DNA of 59,658 nucleotides, taken from Hellea sp964472905. GTDB taxonomy: Bacteria > Pseudomonadota > Alphaproteobacteria > Caulobacterales > Maricaulaceae. A program made the position numbers and the translations under genes. Position 1 is the first letter of the stretch. The number at the start of each line of letters is the position of its first letter. Location: NCBI GenBank assembly GCA_964472905.1, contig CAYYMI010000009.1, positions 1 to 59,658 on the forward strand. The letters are read 5' to 3'. The notes below the pieces were generated by a model. It made no database searches. It was not told the origin of the DNA and saw nothing but the letters and a program-made list of their open reading frames with translations. This document shows positions 34,674 to 42,801 of the stretch, one piece after another.

Positions 34674-35642
34674 TTAGTCGCGAAGCGAAGGTTCCATCTT
34701 TTGGCAATCCGCGATGATTTTCTCAACGGCAGCTACCGACTTCATGAACATCTCACGTTCATTGTTTTTAAGGCGAATATTCATCACTTTCTCAACACCG
34801 CGGGACCCGATCATAGCTGGCGCGCCGACATAAAGACCGCGAACCCCAGCTATTTGACCAGAAAGGCGAACGGCACATGGCAAGATACGCTTCTTGTCGC
34901 GAAGATATGAGGTCGCCATTTCAATAGCTGATTCCGCTGGCGCGTAAAAGGCTGAGCCATTGCCAAGCAAGCCAACAATCTCACCGCCGCCTTTGCGAGT
35001 CCGTTCGACAATTGCATCAACACGCTCTTGCGTTGTCCACTTCATTTTAATCAGGTCAGGCAGGGGTACGCCGTTCACGGTTGAATAGCGTGTCAGGGGC
35101 ACCATTGTATCTCCGTGGCCGCCGAGAACTGAGGCGTGGACATCTTCGACTGAACATTTGAATTCATCTGCGAGAAAATAGCGAAAACGCGCACTATCCA
35201 AAACGCCCGCCATGCCGACAACTTTACGTGGCTGTAGACCTGAGAATTTTTGTAGCGCCCAGACCATGGCATCAAGCGGGTTAGTGATACAGATAACAAA
35301 CGCCTTTGGGGCATATTCTTTAATGCCAGCCGCGACTTGTTTGATGACCCCTAAGTTTTTGCCGATAAGTTCAGAGCGGTCCATGCCTGGCTTGCGCGGA
35401 AAGCCTGCGGTAATGATGCAAACATCTGCGCCGGCAATATCAGCATAATCATTAGTGCCTTTAAGATTAGAGTCTTTTCCGAAAACTGGAGAGGCTTCTG
35501 ACAAATCCAGAGCTTTACCTTTGGCAGTCCCTTCGAAAATATCAAATAAGACAATATCGCCCAATTCTTCGCGAGCCGCGATGTGAGCAAGGGTGCCGCC
35601 GATCATTCCGGCGCCGATGAGGGCGATTTTTGCACGTGCCAT
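34674..35642 (-). CDS. mdh: Malate dehydrogenase
   Basis: 322 aa, LDH-like MDH as usual in alphaproteobacteria. NAD motif IALIGAGMIGGTLAHIA, Asp of LFDIFEG, substrate arginines in AGFPRKPGMDRSEL, CITNPLDAMVW, and the catalytic His in VLGGHGDTMVPL. It oxidises malate to oxaloacetate. It is transcribed towards sucC but ends with its own terminator. An AAGGAG-like ribosome site precedes the ATG. Confidence 0.97.
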   Translation of the reverse strand: MARAKIALIGAGMIGGTLAHIAAREELGDIVLFDIFEGTAKGKALDLSEASPVFGKDSNLKGTNDYADIAGADVCIITAGFPRKPGMDRSELIGKNLGVIKQVAAGIKEYAPKAFVICITNPLDAMVWALQKFSGLQPRKVVGMAGVLDSARFRYFLADEFKCSVEDVHASVLGGHGDTMVPLTRYSTVNGVPLPDLIKMKWTTQERVDAIVERTRKGGGEIVGLLGNGSAFYAPAESAIEMATSYLRDKKRILPCAVRLSGQIAGVRGLYVGAPAMIGSRGVEKVMNIRLKNNEREMFMKSVAAVEKIIADCQKMEPSLRD

Positions 35643-35789
35643 GAAGTTCTCCTTAGGGATGGCTAATTTGAGAGGTCTTTATACCTGCAAAGACCGAGTC
35701 GCAATGGATATTCATATCAAGTTAATGTTAAACCTAATATCGCGATAATGTGGGAATTCTGCGTAAATTTGAACTCATTCGAGAACCTA

Positions 35790-35811
35790 AAAAACGACTT
35801 AGGTCGTTTTT
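35790..35811. promoter_or_regulatory. Terminator-like perfect hairpin in the mdh/dodecin divergent gap
   Basis: AAAAACGAC-TTAG-GTCGTTTTT: a perfect 9-bp stem and 4-nt loop with T-runs on both strands. It stands between two divergent genes, where no coding transcript needs to end, so it could close a small RNA or control a leader. Confidence 0.5.
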
Positions 35812-35860
35812 CAAAACCTTCATTTATATCCTTAAACTTTACTATAACTTTAAACCCAAA

Positions 35861-35883
35861 AGCTTCGCCTACGCGCCGAAGCT
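35861..35883 (+). promoter_or_regulatory. Hairpin just before the dodecin-HhH gene
   Basis: AGCTTCG-N9-CGAAGCT, a perfect 7-bp stem ending 10 nt before the GGAG ribosome site and 20 nt before the ATG at 35904. It would fold in the 5' leader of the mRNA. Confidence 0.4.
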
Positions 35884-35903
35884 AAAATAATGTGGAGTCC
35901 AAT

Positions 35904-36371
35904 ATGGCCGTCATGAAATCTGTCCAAATAATGTCTGAAAGCCCGAAATCTTTCGAAGCGGCAATCGAAAATGCGGTCAAACGTACAGGCCGATCAGTTA
36001 AAGGCATACGTTCTGCGAATGTACAAAACCAATCTGTCACCATCAAAAACAATAAAATTCACAAATACCGTGTCAACTTGATGATAACCTTTGAAGTTGG
36101 CGGTGATAAACCGAAAAAGAAAGCGAAATCAAAACCAAAGGTGTTATATACTGACGGACCAAGTGATGGCGCTCCTGATGACTTGAAAGTTATTAGCGGT
36201 ATTGGGCCTAAATTTGAGGGTGATCTCAATAGCAAAGGCATTTATTATTATCGCCAAATCGCGAGTTGGAGTGCAAAAGATGTCAAAATGGTTGAAGGTG
36301 TTATCGACTCTTTCCCAGGCCGTATTCAGCGCGATGAATGGATCAAGCAAGCTAAAAAGCTCAGCAAGTAG
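35904..36371 (+). CDS. Dodecin-like domain fused to a helix-hairpin-helix domain
   Basis: 155 aa from ATG 35904, which has GGAG at the right distance. Residues 4-65 match dodecin in order: KSVQIMSESPKSFEAAIENA (strand, helix), NVQNQSVTIKNNKIHKYRVN and LMITFEV. Dodecins are about 70-aa dodecameric flavin stores; the Trp that stacks on the flavin is replaced here (IRSANV, no Trp before residue 122). After a Lys-rich linker (69-79), residues 92-155 form a DUF4332-like HhH unit: DDLKVISGIGPKFEGDLNSK ... GRIQRDEWIKQAKKL, the same type found at the end of alphaproteobacterial NuoE and L21. Such a fusion suggests a multimeric nucleic-acid or protein binder. Function unproven. Confidence 0.8.
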   Translation: MAVMKSVQIMSESPKSFEAAIENAVKRTGRSVKGIRSANVQNQSVTIKNNKIHKYRVNLMITFEVGGDKPKKKAKSKPKVLYTDGPSDGAPDDLKVISGIGPKFEGDLNSKGIYYYRQIASWSAKDVKMVEGVIDSFPGRIQRDEWIKQAKKLSK

Positions 36372-36381
36372 ATTTCATTAA

Positions 36382-36410
36382 ATGGCTAACACCTTATTGG
36401 TGTTAGCCAT
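36382..36410. terminator. Perfect 12-bp hairpin between the dodecin-HhH gene and zapE
   Basis: ATGGCTAACACC-TTATT-GGTGTTAGCCAT. It lies 10 nt after one stop and 17 nt before the other, between convergent genes. There is no clear T-run, so it may work as a 3' stability element or weak two-way terminator. Confidence 0.5.
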
Positions 36411-36427
36411 CAAACCTTAGAAACACC

Positions 36428-37609
36428 TCAAGCTGAAGTTTCCAAAATACGGCGCTCGCCTAAATAATCGTTGCTCCTCATTTCGATCAATCGGCTTGCG
36501 GTTCTTTCAAACTCAAAAACGCCATCTCCTTTTAGATACAGCTCATGCGGCTCGACCTCAGCGCTCATGACAAGTTTCGTCCTGGTTTCATAAAGGGCAT
36601 CTATCAATGTTACAAAACGTTTGGCTTCATTACGGTTATGAACGCCGAGCTGCGGGACATTCTCGAGGATTAGGGTTTGAAACGCATGAGAGAGGCGCAA
36701 GTAATCTGCCGCGCCTAATGCATTAGCGCAGAGCCGATGAAAGCTTGTTCGCGCTGTGCCCGCCGCTGTTTGTTTAAGCACCAATTCCCGCCCCTGTACC
36801 TTTAGCACTGTTTCGCGCCCAACCGCCGCGCCTGTCAGGCGCTGCCAAGCCGCTTCGATGCCCGCATCAGCCTCAGCTCCCAACGGGGTATAATAAACTG
36901 GCGCAGCTTGAAGCTGACGTAAACGATGATCGGTCTCACCCGCAAATTCATGAATAATCAGATGTTTGGGCATCATTTTAATAAAGGGCTCAAAGAGTTG
37001 GCGGTTTAACCCATTTTTATACAGATCATTTGGTGGACGGTTTGATGTCGCGACAACAACAATACCGCGCGCCCATAACGCTTCAAAAAGGCGCGATAAG
37101 ATCATGGCATCAGTAATATCGGTGACATGGAACTCATCAAAACAAAGAAGGTCAGCCTTCTCAGCGATCTCTTTTGCGACAGGTTTTATCGGGTCGCCAT
37201 CGCCAGTCTTGCGCCAGTGATTTATACGGGCATGCACATCAAGCATAAAAGCATGAAAATGAACGCGCTGTTTGCTCTTTATTGGAGCGGCTTCAAAAAA
37301 CCAATCCATCAGCATTGATTTTCCGCGCCCAACGCCGCCCCATAAATAAAGTCCCTTAGGCTGCGTGACCTTAGGTGAGAAAAACCAGAGTTTAGACCGC
37401 GTTTGTTTTAACCGCCCTAATAAATCATCCAAAGCTTGTGCTGCTTTTAGCTGAACTACATCTTCTATGAGTTCACCAGTTGATATGCGTTTCCTAAGTT
37501 CTACTGAAACTGTCATAACAAGATTTTCTAAAAGACGCATAAAGCCATTTAAGTTATTGTTTTTTCTAGAACAGACAGCTAAAGGGTCAACACTAAAAAA
37601 ACTGAGCAT
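36428..37609 (-). CDS. zapE: Cell division protein ZapE (AFG1-like ATPase)
   Basis: Up to 393 aa. Walker A in LWGGVGRGKSMLMDWFFEA, Walker B in LLCFDEFHVTDITDAMIL, sensor segment VVVATSNRPPNDLYKNGLNR and C-terminal RFVTLIDALYETRTKLVMSA are those of AFG1/ZapE, an ATPase acting at the division ring and in quality control of membrane proteins. Start: the ATG at 37609 has AAAGG 5 nt before it; ATG 37516 (MTVSVELRKR) is nearer the family length. Neighbouring zapE and mdh is usual in alphaproteobacteria. Confidence 0.9.
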   Translation of the reverse strand: MLSFFSVDPLAVCSRKNNNLNGFMRLLENLVMTVSVELRKRISTGELIEDVVQLKAAQALDDLLGRLKQTRSKLWFFSPKVTQPKGLYLWGGVGRGKSMLMDWFFEAAPIKSKQRVHFHAFMLDVHARINHWRKTGDGDPIKPVAKEIAEKADLLCFDEFHVTDITDAMILSRLFEALWARGIVVVATSNRPPNDLYKNGLNRQLFEPFIKMMPKHLIIHEFAGETDHRLRQLQAAPVYYTPLGAEADAGIEAAWQRLTGAAVGRETVLKVQGRELVLKQTAAGTARTSFHRLCANALGAADYLRLSHAFQTLILENVPQLGVHNRNEAKRFVTLIDALYETRTKLVMSAEVEPHELYLKGDGVFEFERTASRLIEMRSNDYLGERRILETSA

Positions 37610-37729
37610 TAACCTTTCGTTTAGCTCTTGTTCATGTTAACATTTGTACATGAATATTAAGGGGCTATGTAGATACATGGCTTACGGGGGCTCATCTCGG
37701 GCTAAAACTAATTACTGGAGGGACCATAA

Positions 37730-38932
37730 ATGGACCAATTAACTCAATCACTTAGCGGTATACTACCCGCATGGGCCGTCGGTCCTGTTGTAGCGCTAAT
37801 CATCATAGCTGTAGGTTGGATTATTTCCAAATTTGCTGCAGCCATCGTTTCTGGTGCAATCAACCGTACGGGTATTGGCCGCAAAGCTAAAACCACTGGC
37901 GGTAATATCGGAAAATCACTATCCAAAGCTGTCTTCTGGGTTCTTTGGTTAATCTTCATCCTTATGGGTCTTTCACACTTCCCAATGGTATCTGACTCAC
38001 TTGCCCCAATCAGAGGCATGATGACGAACATTTTTGATTATCTACCACAGCTCGCTATTGGTGGCGTCGTTCTCGCTATCGGTGTTATGCTTGCAAATGT
38101 TGTCAAAAATGCTCTCTCAAGCACTTTAGAAGTTGCTCAAATAGACCGTCTTGCATCTAAGTATGGCGTTACACAAACTGCTGAAGGTGAAGTAGCAAGC
38201 AATTCAATCGCAAATAGCCTTGGCGGATTAGCCAAAGCGATTGTGATTTTGACAGCTGCTATTGCTGCCATCGGCATCTGGGACATCCCAGGGTTCTCTG
38301 ATGAAGTTTCAGGCATGTTAGGAACAGTTCTAGAATACATCCCGAATATTTTCGGTGCCGCTATTATCCTAGCCGCAGCAGTCTTTATTGGACGCTTTGT
38401 TTCAAACCTAGCTAAAAATACATTACCTGCGCTCGGTGTCGATAATTCACTAGCATCAGTGGCAAGTCTTGATGGTGAAGGCCCAAGCTTTGTCCCATCA
38501 AACGTAATCGCGACAGTTGGTTTTGTCGGTATCGTTCTTATGGGTCTAACGGCAGCTATGAAAGCTTTAGGTATTCCTGAGCTAACAAACGTCTTTAATA
38601 CACTTCTAGAAGTCGGCGGACGTGTTGTTCTTGGTGCTGTTATCATCGGCGCTGGTTTGTTCATCGCTAACTTCGTATCTAAGATTGTCACTCAAACATC
38701 TGGCGACCTTGCTGGTAAGATCATCAAATATGCAACAATGGTTATTGTTACATTTATGGGTCTAGAGACTATGCAACTTGGTGAAGGCATTGTTGATACA
38801 GCCTTCCGTTACTCTGTCATGGCCGCAGCTGTTGCTGCCGGTGTTGGCGGCGCGATTGCCTTCGGTTTAGGTGGACGCGAGTGGGCTGGTAAGAAACTAC
38901 AACAGTGGTTACCAAACACACGTAAGAAGTAA
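37730..38932 (+). CDS. MscS-related conserved-TM-helix protein (CmpX-like)
   Basis: 400 aa, very hydrophobic. Four repeats share a hydrophobic helix ending in a charged FxxxxV motif: PVVALIIIAVGWIISKFAAA, GVVLAIGVMLANVVKNAL, AIILAAAVFIGRFVSNLAK and GAVIIGAGLFIANFVSKIV. Each is preceded by ILPxW, YLPQL, YIPNI or LLEVG. This is the TM_helix repeat of CmpX-like mechanosensitive-channel relatives. There is no recognisable MscS beta domain; the C-terminus is AFGLGGREWAGKKLQQWLP. Likely an inner-membrane channel or stress protein. A GGAGG site precedes the ATG and a strong terminator follows. Confidence 0.82.
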   Translation: MDQLTQSLSGILPAWAVGPVVALIIIAVGWIISKFAAAIVSGAINRTGIGRKAKTTGGNIGKSLSKAVFWVLWLIFILMGLSHFPMVSDSLAPIRGMMTNIFDYLPQLAIGGVVLAIGVMLANVVKNALSSTLEVAQIDRLASKYGVTQTAEGEVASNSIANSLGGLAKAIVILTAAIAAIGIWDIPGFSDEVSGMLGTVLEYIPNIFGAAIILAAAVFIGRFVSNLAKNTLPALGVDNSLASVASLDGEGPSFVPSNVIATVGFVGIVLMGLTAAMKALGIPELTNVFNTLLEVGGRVVLGAVIIGAGLFIANFVSKIVTQTSGDLAGKIIKYATMVIVTFMGLETMQLGEGIVDTAFRYSVMAAAVAAGVGGAIAFGLGGREWAGKKLQQWLPNTRKK

Positions 38933-38953
38933 GTCTTACATAAAAATTATAAG

Positions 38954-38986
38954 AGCCGCTTGGTGGAAGCCAAGCGGCTTTTTTTA
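38954..38986 (+). terminator. Strong rho-independent terminator of the CmpX-like gene
   Basis: AGCCGCTTGG-TGGAAG-CCAAGCGGCT, a perfect 10-bp stem, followed by a run of seven or more Ts. Confidence 0.95.
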
Positions 38987-38995
38987 TGCGTAAAA

Positions 38996-39478
38996 TTAAG
39001 CGGTGATTTTAGATATGGATTGAAGCTTATTTTTGTTTTTTAAGTCTTCATCGGAAAAGCTGACCAAAGTTTCTATCCGCGCTCGGCACAAATCATAAAC
39101 CTCAGAAAATGCCTTCTGCCTAGCCTCTAGTGGTTCCACATGCGCAGGATCTTCAGCTGGCCAATGAACCGTAATATGGCGTCCCGGAAAGACAGGGCAG
39201 ACTTCGTTTGCGGCGTTATCACAAACAGTGACAACAATATCCATATGAACATCCATAGATGTGAACTCATCCCATGACTTTGATCGATACAAATCTGTAT
39301 TGTGCCCGCGCAATTTCAGCTCTGCTAACCCTTCCGGATGAGGCCGTCCACTCGGATGACTCCCCGCTGACCAGCCTATAAATTTATTTTGGCCCAGATC
39401 ATTCACCAAGGCTTCTGATAAAATCGACCGCGCTGAATTTCCGGTACATAAAAACAAGACATTAATAGGTTTTGACAT
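38996..39478 (-). CDS. Arsenate reductase / low-molecular-weight phosphatase family (ArsC)
   Basis: 160 aa from ATG 39478 (MSKPINVLFLCTGNSARS); the frame is open to 39562 without homology. The P-loop LCTGNSARS holds the nucleophilic Cys. VTVCDNAANEVCPVFPG gives the second and third Cys of the thioredoxin-coupled relay, and VHWPAEDPAHVE completes the family pattern. It reduces arsenate to arsenite for export. No arsB, acr3 or arsR lies near, so the resistance role is not confirmed by context. Divergent from the acyltransferase with 44 bases between starts. Confidence 0.85.
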   Translation of the reverse strand: MSKPINVLFLCTGNSARSILSEALVNDLGQNKFIGWSAGSHPSGRPHPEGLAELKLRGHNTDLYRSKSWDEFTSMDVHMDIVVTVCDNAANEVCPVFPGRHITVHWPAEDPAHVEPLEARQKAFSEVYDLCRARIETLVSFSDEDLKNKNKLQSISKITA

Positions 39479-39522
39479 GCGCTGCGCTTGCCAAGTGCAG
39501 CCAGATTGGTCAATAGAAAACC

Positions 39523-40317
39523 ATGCATATCGTGGAAGAATTAATTGCAGAACGTGCCCCAAAACTCATGGCGCGCCCTCGATTGTTTCAACTTATCCGT
39601 CCCCTACTCTACCGAATTTTAGCATATGATGCAGCCGTGTTTTTGGTTGACGCTATTCGTCCAATGAGCGGACATAATGCGTTTAACATGGTAACTAGCC
39701 ATATAAGCCCGCGTATCTCAGTACAAAACCTACAAAACTTGCCCAGCAAAGGCCGATGCGTTCTTATTGCCAATCATCCGACAGGCTTGGCAGATGGAAT
39801 GGCTGTTTACCAAGCCATAAAAGACCGCCGCCGTGATCATGTCTTTCTAGCTAACGCAGATGCTTTGCGAGTTATGCCCAAAGCGAATGATATCATCATT
39901 CCTGTTGAATGGGTTAAAGATAAACGCTCCGTTTCGAAAACCAAGCAAACCTTGCTGGATGTTAAACAAGCCTTTGACGGGGAAAAGTGCATTGTTATCT
40001 TTCCGAGTGGACGTCTCGCGCAATTAGGATGGAAAGGTTTGGAGGAGAAGCCTTGGGAAAGCTCAGCGGCTATGCTGGCTAAAAAGTATAACGCGCCAGT
40101 TATTCCCCTCCGCATTCGCGCGCGTAATTCAGTCCTCTATTATCTGTTTACTAAACTAAACGCAGAATTGCGAGACATCACGCTTTTTCATGAGCTTTTG
40201 AATAAAAAGGGTAAGACATTCAATATGACGTTTGGAGACCCCATCAGTCCTAAAACGCTGTCTAAAAATGCAAATGAGGCCACAGATTTCATACGAAATA
40301 TTGTCGAACGGCTATAG
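39523..40317 (+). CDS. Lysophospholipid acyltransferase-like protein (PlsC superfamily)
   Basis: 264 aa. The acyltransferase motifs are LIANHPTGLADGM (block I, spaced HX5D rather than the HX4D of PlsC), a middle VFLANADALR, IVIFPSGRLAQLG (block III) and NAPVIPLRIRA (block IV). The altered block I resembles the hemolysin/ornithine-lipid acyltransferase branch more than PlsC. It probably transfers an acyl chain to a lysolipid at the inner membrane. The first 20 residues are poorly conserved, so the true start could be a later Met (MARPRLFQL). Confidence 0.78.
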   Translation: MHIVEELIAERAPKLMARPRLFQLIRPLLYRILAYDAAVFLVDAIRPMSGHNAFNMVTSHISPRISVQNLQNLPSKGRCVLIANHPTGLADGMAVYQAIKDRRRDHVFLANADALRVMPKANDIIIPVEWVKDKRSVSKTKQTLLDVKQAFDGEKCIVIFPSGRLAQLGWKGLEEKPWESSAAMLAKKYNAPVIPLRIRARNSVLYYLFTKLNAELRDITLFHELLNKKGKTFNMTFGDPISPKTLSKNANEATDFIRNIVERL

Positions 40318-40432
40318 TTATTGCCTCAGTTGTTATGCCGGCACGTTCATCTACCTCTCGAATTTGTAACCTGCTTAGTAAGAATATTATAACCAAATGA
40401 TGCCCATCTTTGCTATAAGCAGGAGGTAGATC

Positions 40433-41179
40433 ATGATTATATCAAAGAAAATTCGTCTCTCTTGGATAGCTTTTGCGGCAAGCTTGAGCCTTACTCTATC
40501 AATACCGGCCCAAAGTGACCCGTTGCTGATTGACGATAATGACGGGACTTACCGGATAGAAAATGTGACCTCGCCAGAACAATGTCAGGCACTTTGTAAA
40601 GCTGAAGAGGACATATGCCGCGGGACAATAATCCTCCAAATGGATACGTCCAAGCCAGATATGATCTGCCGCCTAAACAACGGAAAAGGCGAAAAACCTG
40701 CATTCCCAGCCGTGCCGCCTAAACCATGGGATATAAACCTAGCATTATCAGATTTTAACGACTACCGAGCCCAAAACGGCCTGCCCCCTGTCAAACTCAA
40801 TGGAAAATTGACTCTCGCTTCAAAACTCCACGCGGAAGATATGGGACGTTTTGGTGACGCGACCCATACAGGAACCGACGGGTCATCACATAGTGACCGT
40901 ATTCAACGCCAAGCCTATTATTTCTCAATCGCGGCTGAAAACGTCGCGGCGGGACAAAAAAGTTGGGAAAAGGTTTTCAAAGCTTGGCAAGAGAGTCCTG
41001 ATCACAATGTGAATTTACTCAGAGACAATGTTACCGATTTCGGCGTCGCCATGTATTATGACGAAGATTCATCTTATGGTACATATTGGGCTATGTTAGT
41101 TGCCGCACCCTTGGCAGGTCATATTCAAGAAGCCATGGCTCGCGGCGATGTCGAAGCCCTCGTTAAACTCATCAAATAG
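40433..41179 (+). CDS. Exported PAN-like + CAP-domain protein
   Basis: 248 aa. Signal peptide (MIISKKIRLSWIAFAASLSL ... AQS). Residues about 30-85 have four cysteines spaced like a PAN/apple domain (SPEQCQALCKAEEDICRG, DMICRLNNG). Residues about 100-235 are a CAP/SCP domain: FNDYRAQNGLPPVKLNGKL, HAEDMGRFGDATHTG, AAENVAAGQKSW and YGTYWAMLVA. Both His of the CAP site are present. A secreted or periplasmic binding or hydrolytic role is likely; the ligand is unknown. AGGAGG lies before the ATG. It ends one base from the convergent MaoC gene. Confidence 0.82.
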   Translation: MIISKKIRLSWIAFAASLSLTLSIPAQSDPLLIDDNDGTYRIENVTSPEQCQALCKAEEDICRGTIILQMDTSKPDMICRLNNGKGEKPAFPAVPPKPWDINLALSDFNDYRAQNGLPPVKLNGKLTLASKLHAEDMGRFGDATHTGTDGSSHSDRIQRQAYYFSIAAENVAAGQKSWEKVFKAWQESPDHNVNLLRDNVTDFGVAMYYDEDSSYGTYWAMLVAAPLAGHIQEAMARGDVEALVKLIK

Positions 41180-41638
41180 CTAACCTGTAAACTGCATAAC
41201 GAGCCAATCCGCTACAAGGGCTGGCTTATCGCCGCCTTCAATTTCGACAGAGACCTCATAGGTTAAAAGATGCTGGCCCGGATTTTTCTCGGCGACAGAT
41301 TTTAGCGTAAATTGCCCGCGAACTTTCGAACCGCTAGGCACTGGCGCGAGAAAACGAACTTTCTCAAAGCCGTAATTAACGCCCATTTTTACGCCTTCAA
41401 CCGTAATCCCTGTGCCTTCTGAGAATTTAGACAAAAGCGAGAGCGTTAAAAACCCGTGGGCAATCGTTCCGCCAAAAGGTGTTTTCTTGGCCATTTCTTC
41501 ATTGATATGGATGAATTGATGATCTTCGGTCACATCGGCAAAGACGTTGATGCGATCTTGATCAACACTAACCCATTCGCTTGTACCTATTTGTGTGCCA
41601 ATTAGGCTTTGAAGGTCTGAAGGTGCTACAGTATTCAT
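41180..41638 (-). CDS. MaoC-family (R)-enoyl-CoA hydratase
   Basis: 152 aa. The hot-dog hydratase signature: VFADVTEDHQFIHINEEMAKK (Asp and His of the D-x4-H site in split form), TPFGGTIAHGFLTLSLLS and GVNYGFEKVRFLAPVPSGSKV. It hydrates trans-2-enoyl-CoA to the (R)-3-hydroxy form. It is the last gene after two acyl-CoA dehydrogenases (20 nt gap), so dehydrogenation then hydration is the likely order of reactions. Whether the chain is fatty, branched or steroid-derived is not visible. Confidence 0.9.
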   Translation of the reverse strand: MNTVAPSDLQSLIGTQIGTSEWVSVDQDRINVFADVTEDHQFIHINEEMAKKTPFGGTIAHGFLTLSLLSKFSEGTGITVEGVKMGVNYGFEKVRFLAPVPSGSKVRGQFTLKSVAEKNPGQHLLTYEVSVEIEGGDKPALVADWLVMQFTG

Positions 41639-41658
41639 GTCTAATTCCCTTGTTATAG

Positions 41659-42798
41659 TTAGAATTTATTGGCGAGCGCGAATTGATTCATGTGGTAATG
41701 CGCATCTCCGAAAAGCTCTTGGAGTACGCGAATACGCTTCATAAACAGGCCAATATCATACTCATCAGTCATCCCGACGCCGCCATGCATCTGTACGCCT
41801 TCTTGTGACGCCAGCTTAGCCACGGAGCCGAGTTTAGCTTTGGCCATGGCGCAATAGCTTTGCGCTTTTGGGTCATCATCATCTAGCGCGGTTAGAGCTG
41901 CCATGACGGCTGAACGGGCAATTTCCATTTCAGAATAGAGATGGGAGGCACGATGTTGCAGAGCTTGAAACTCCCCAATGATAGTGCCGAATTGCTTGCG
42001 CTCTTTGATATAAGCCACTGTGGATTCGAAAGCTTGGGAGCCTGCACCGAGAAGCTCAGCCGCAACCGCCGCGCGGCCTGCATTAAGAACCTTACCTAAA
42101 ACAGCCATACCATCATCAAGCGAGCCGAGAAGCGCATCCCCAGAGACTTCGACATTCTCAAGGTCAATACGCGCTGCATTACGGTTATCGACCATGATGG
42201 TGCGTTCCCTTGAGACACCTTTTGTTTTAGGGTCAACGATGAAAAGACTAACACCGTCCGCATCGCCCTCTTCACCACTTGTACGCGCAGCAACAATGAG
42301 GGCATCAGCAACATGACCATCAACGACCATGGCTTTTGAGCCGTTTAGCTTAAAACCATTACCGGATTTCTCAGCCGTGGCCGATGTTCCAGCCGGATTA
42401 TGCTTCGCGCCTTCATCAAGGGCGAGTGCGAGAATCGCGTCGCCACCCGCTATTTTCGGTAGCCATTCGGATTTCTGCTCCGCTGAGCCACCTTCGCGAA
42501 TAGCTGTCGCCGCGAGTATAGCCGTTGACAGAAATGGAGAGGCAGAAAGATTACGGCCCATTTGTTCGGCAATAAGACCTGCCGCCATGAAACCCATATC
42601 CACACCGCCATGGTCTTCATCGATGACAACACCCGTAAAGCCCATTTCGGCCATATCTTTCCAAAGGCCGCGATCAAACCCTGTTTCATCGCGCTCGTCG
42701 CGCAATTTACGTAAGGATGTCACAGGTGCTTTGTCTGCAAAGAAACCTTCCGCCGTATCGCGGAGCATGACTTCGTCTTCGTTTAATACTAGGCCCAT
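41659..42798 (-). CDS. Acyl-CoA dehydrogenase-fold subunit lacking the usual catalytic Glu motif
   Basis: 379 aa. It has acyl-CoA dehydrogenase domains: N-terminal helices, middle LNGSKAMVVDGHVADALIVA, and C-terminal QFGTIIGEFQALQHRASHLY and QMHGGVGMTDEYDIGLFMKR. The usual EGT(S/A)xxQ, with the catalytic base, is replaced by QELFGDAHYHMNQFA. It directly follows the 394-aa dehydrogenase (3 nt gap). This is the pattern of heteromeric dehydrogenases (for example ChsE1-ChsE2 in steroid breakdown), in which only one subunit of each pair is catalytic. Partner role is inferred. Confidence 0.88.
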   Translation of the reverse strand: MGLVLNEDEVMLRDTAEGFFADKAPVTSLRKLRDERDETGFDRGLWKDMAEMGFTGVVIDEDHGGVDMGFMAAGLIAEQMGRNLSASPFLSTAILAATAIREGGSAEQKSEWLPKIAGGDAILALALDEGAKHNPAGTSATAEKSGNGFKLNGSKAMVVDGHVADALIVAARTSGEEGDADGVSLFIVDPKTKGVSRERTIMVDNRNAARIDLENVEVSGDALLGSLDDGMAVLGKVLNAGRAAVAAELLGAGSQAFESTVAYIKERKQFGTIIGEFQALQHRASHLYSEMEIARSAVMAALTALDDDDPKAQSYCAMAKAKLGSVAKLASQEGVQMHGGVGMTDEYDIGLFMKRIRVLQELFGDAHYHMNQFALANKF

Positions 42799-42801
42799 GA
42801 A

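Noticed and set aside
38996..39478. Complete arsenic resistance island
   Set aside because: Only an ArsC-type gene is present; no regulator or arsenite exporter lies nearby.
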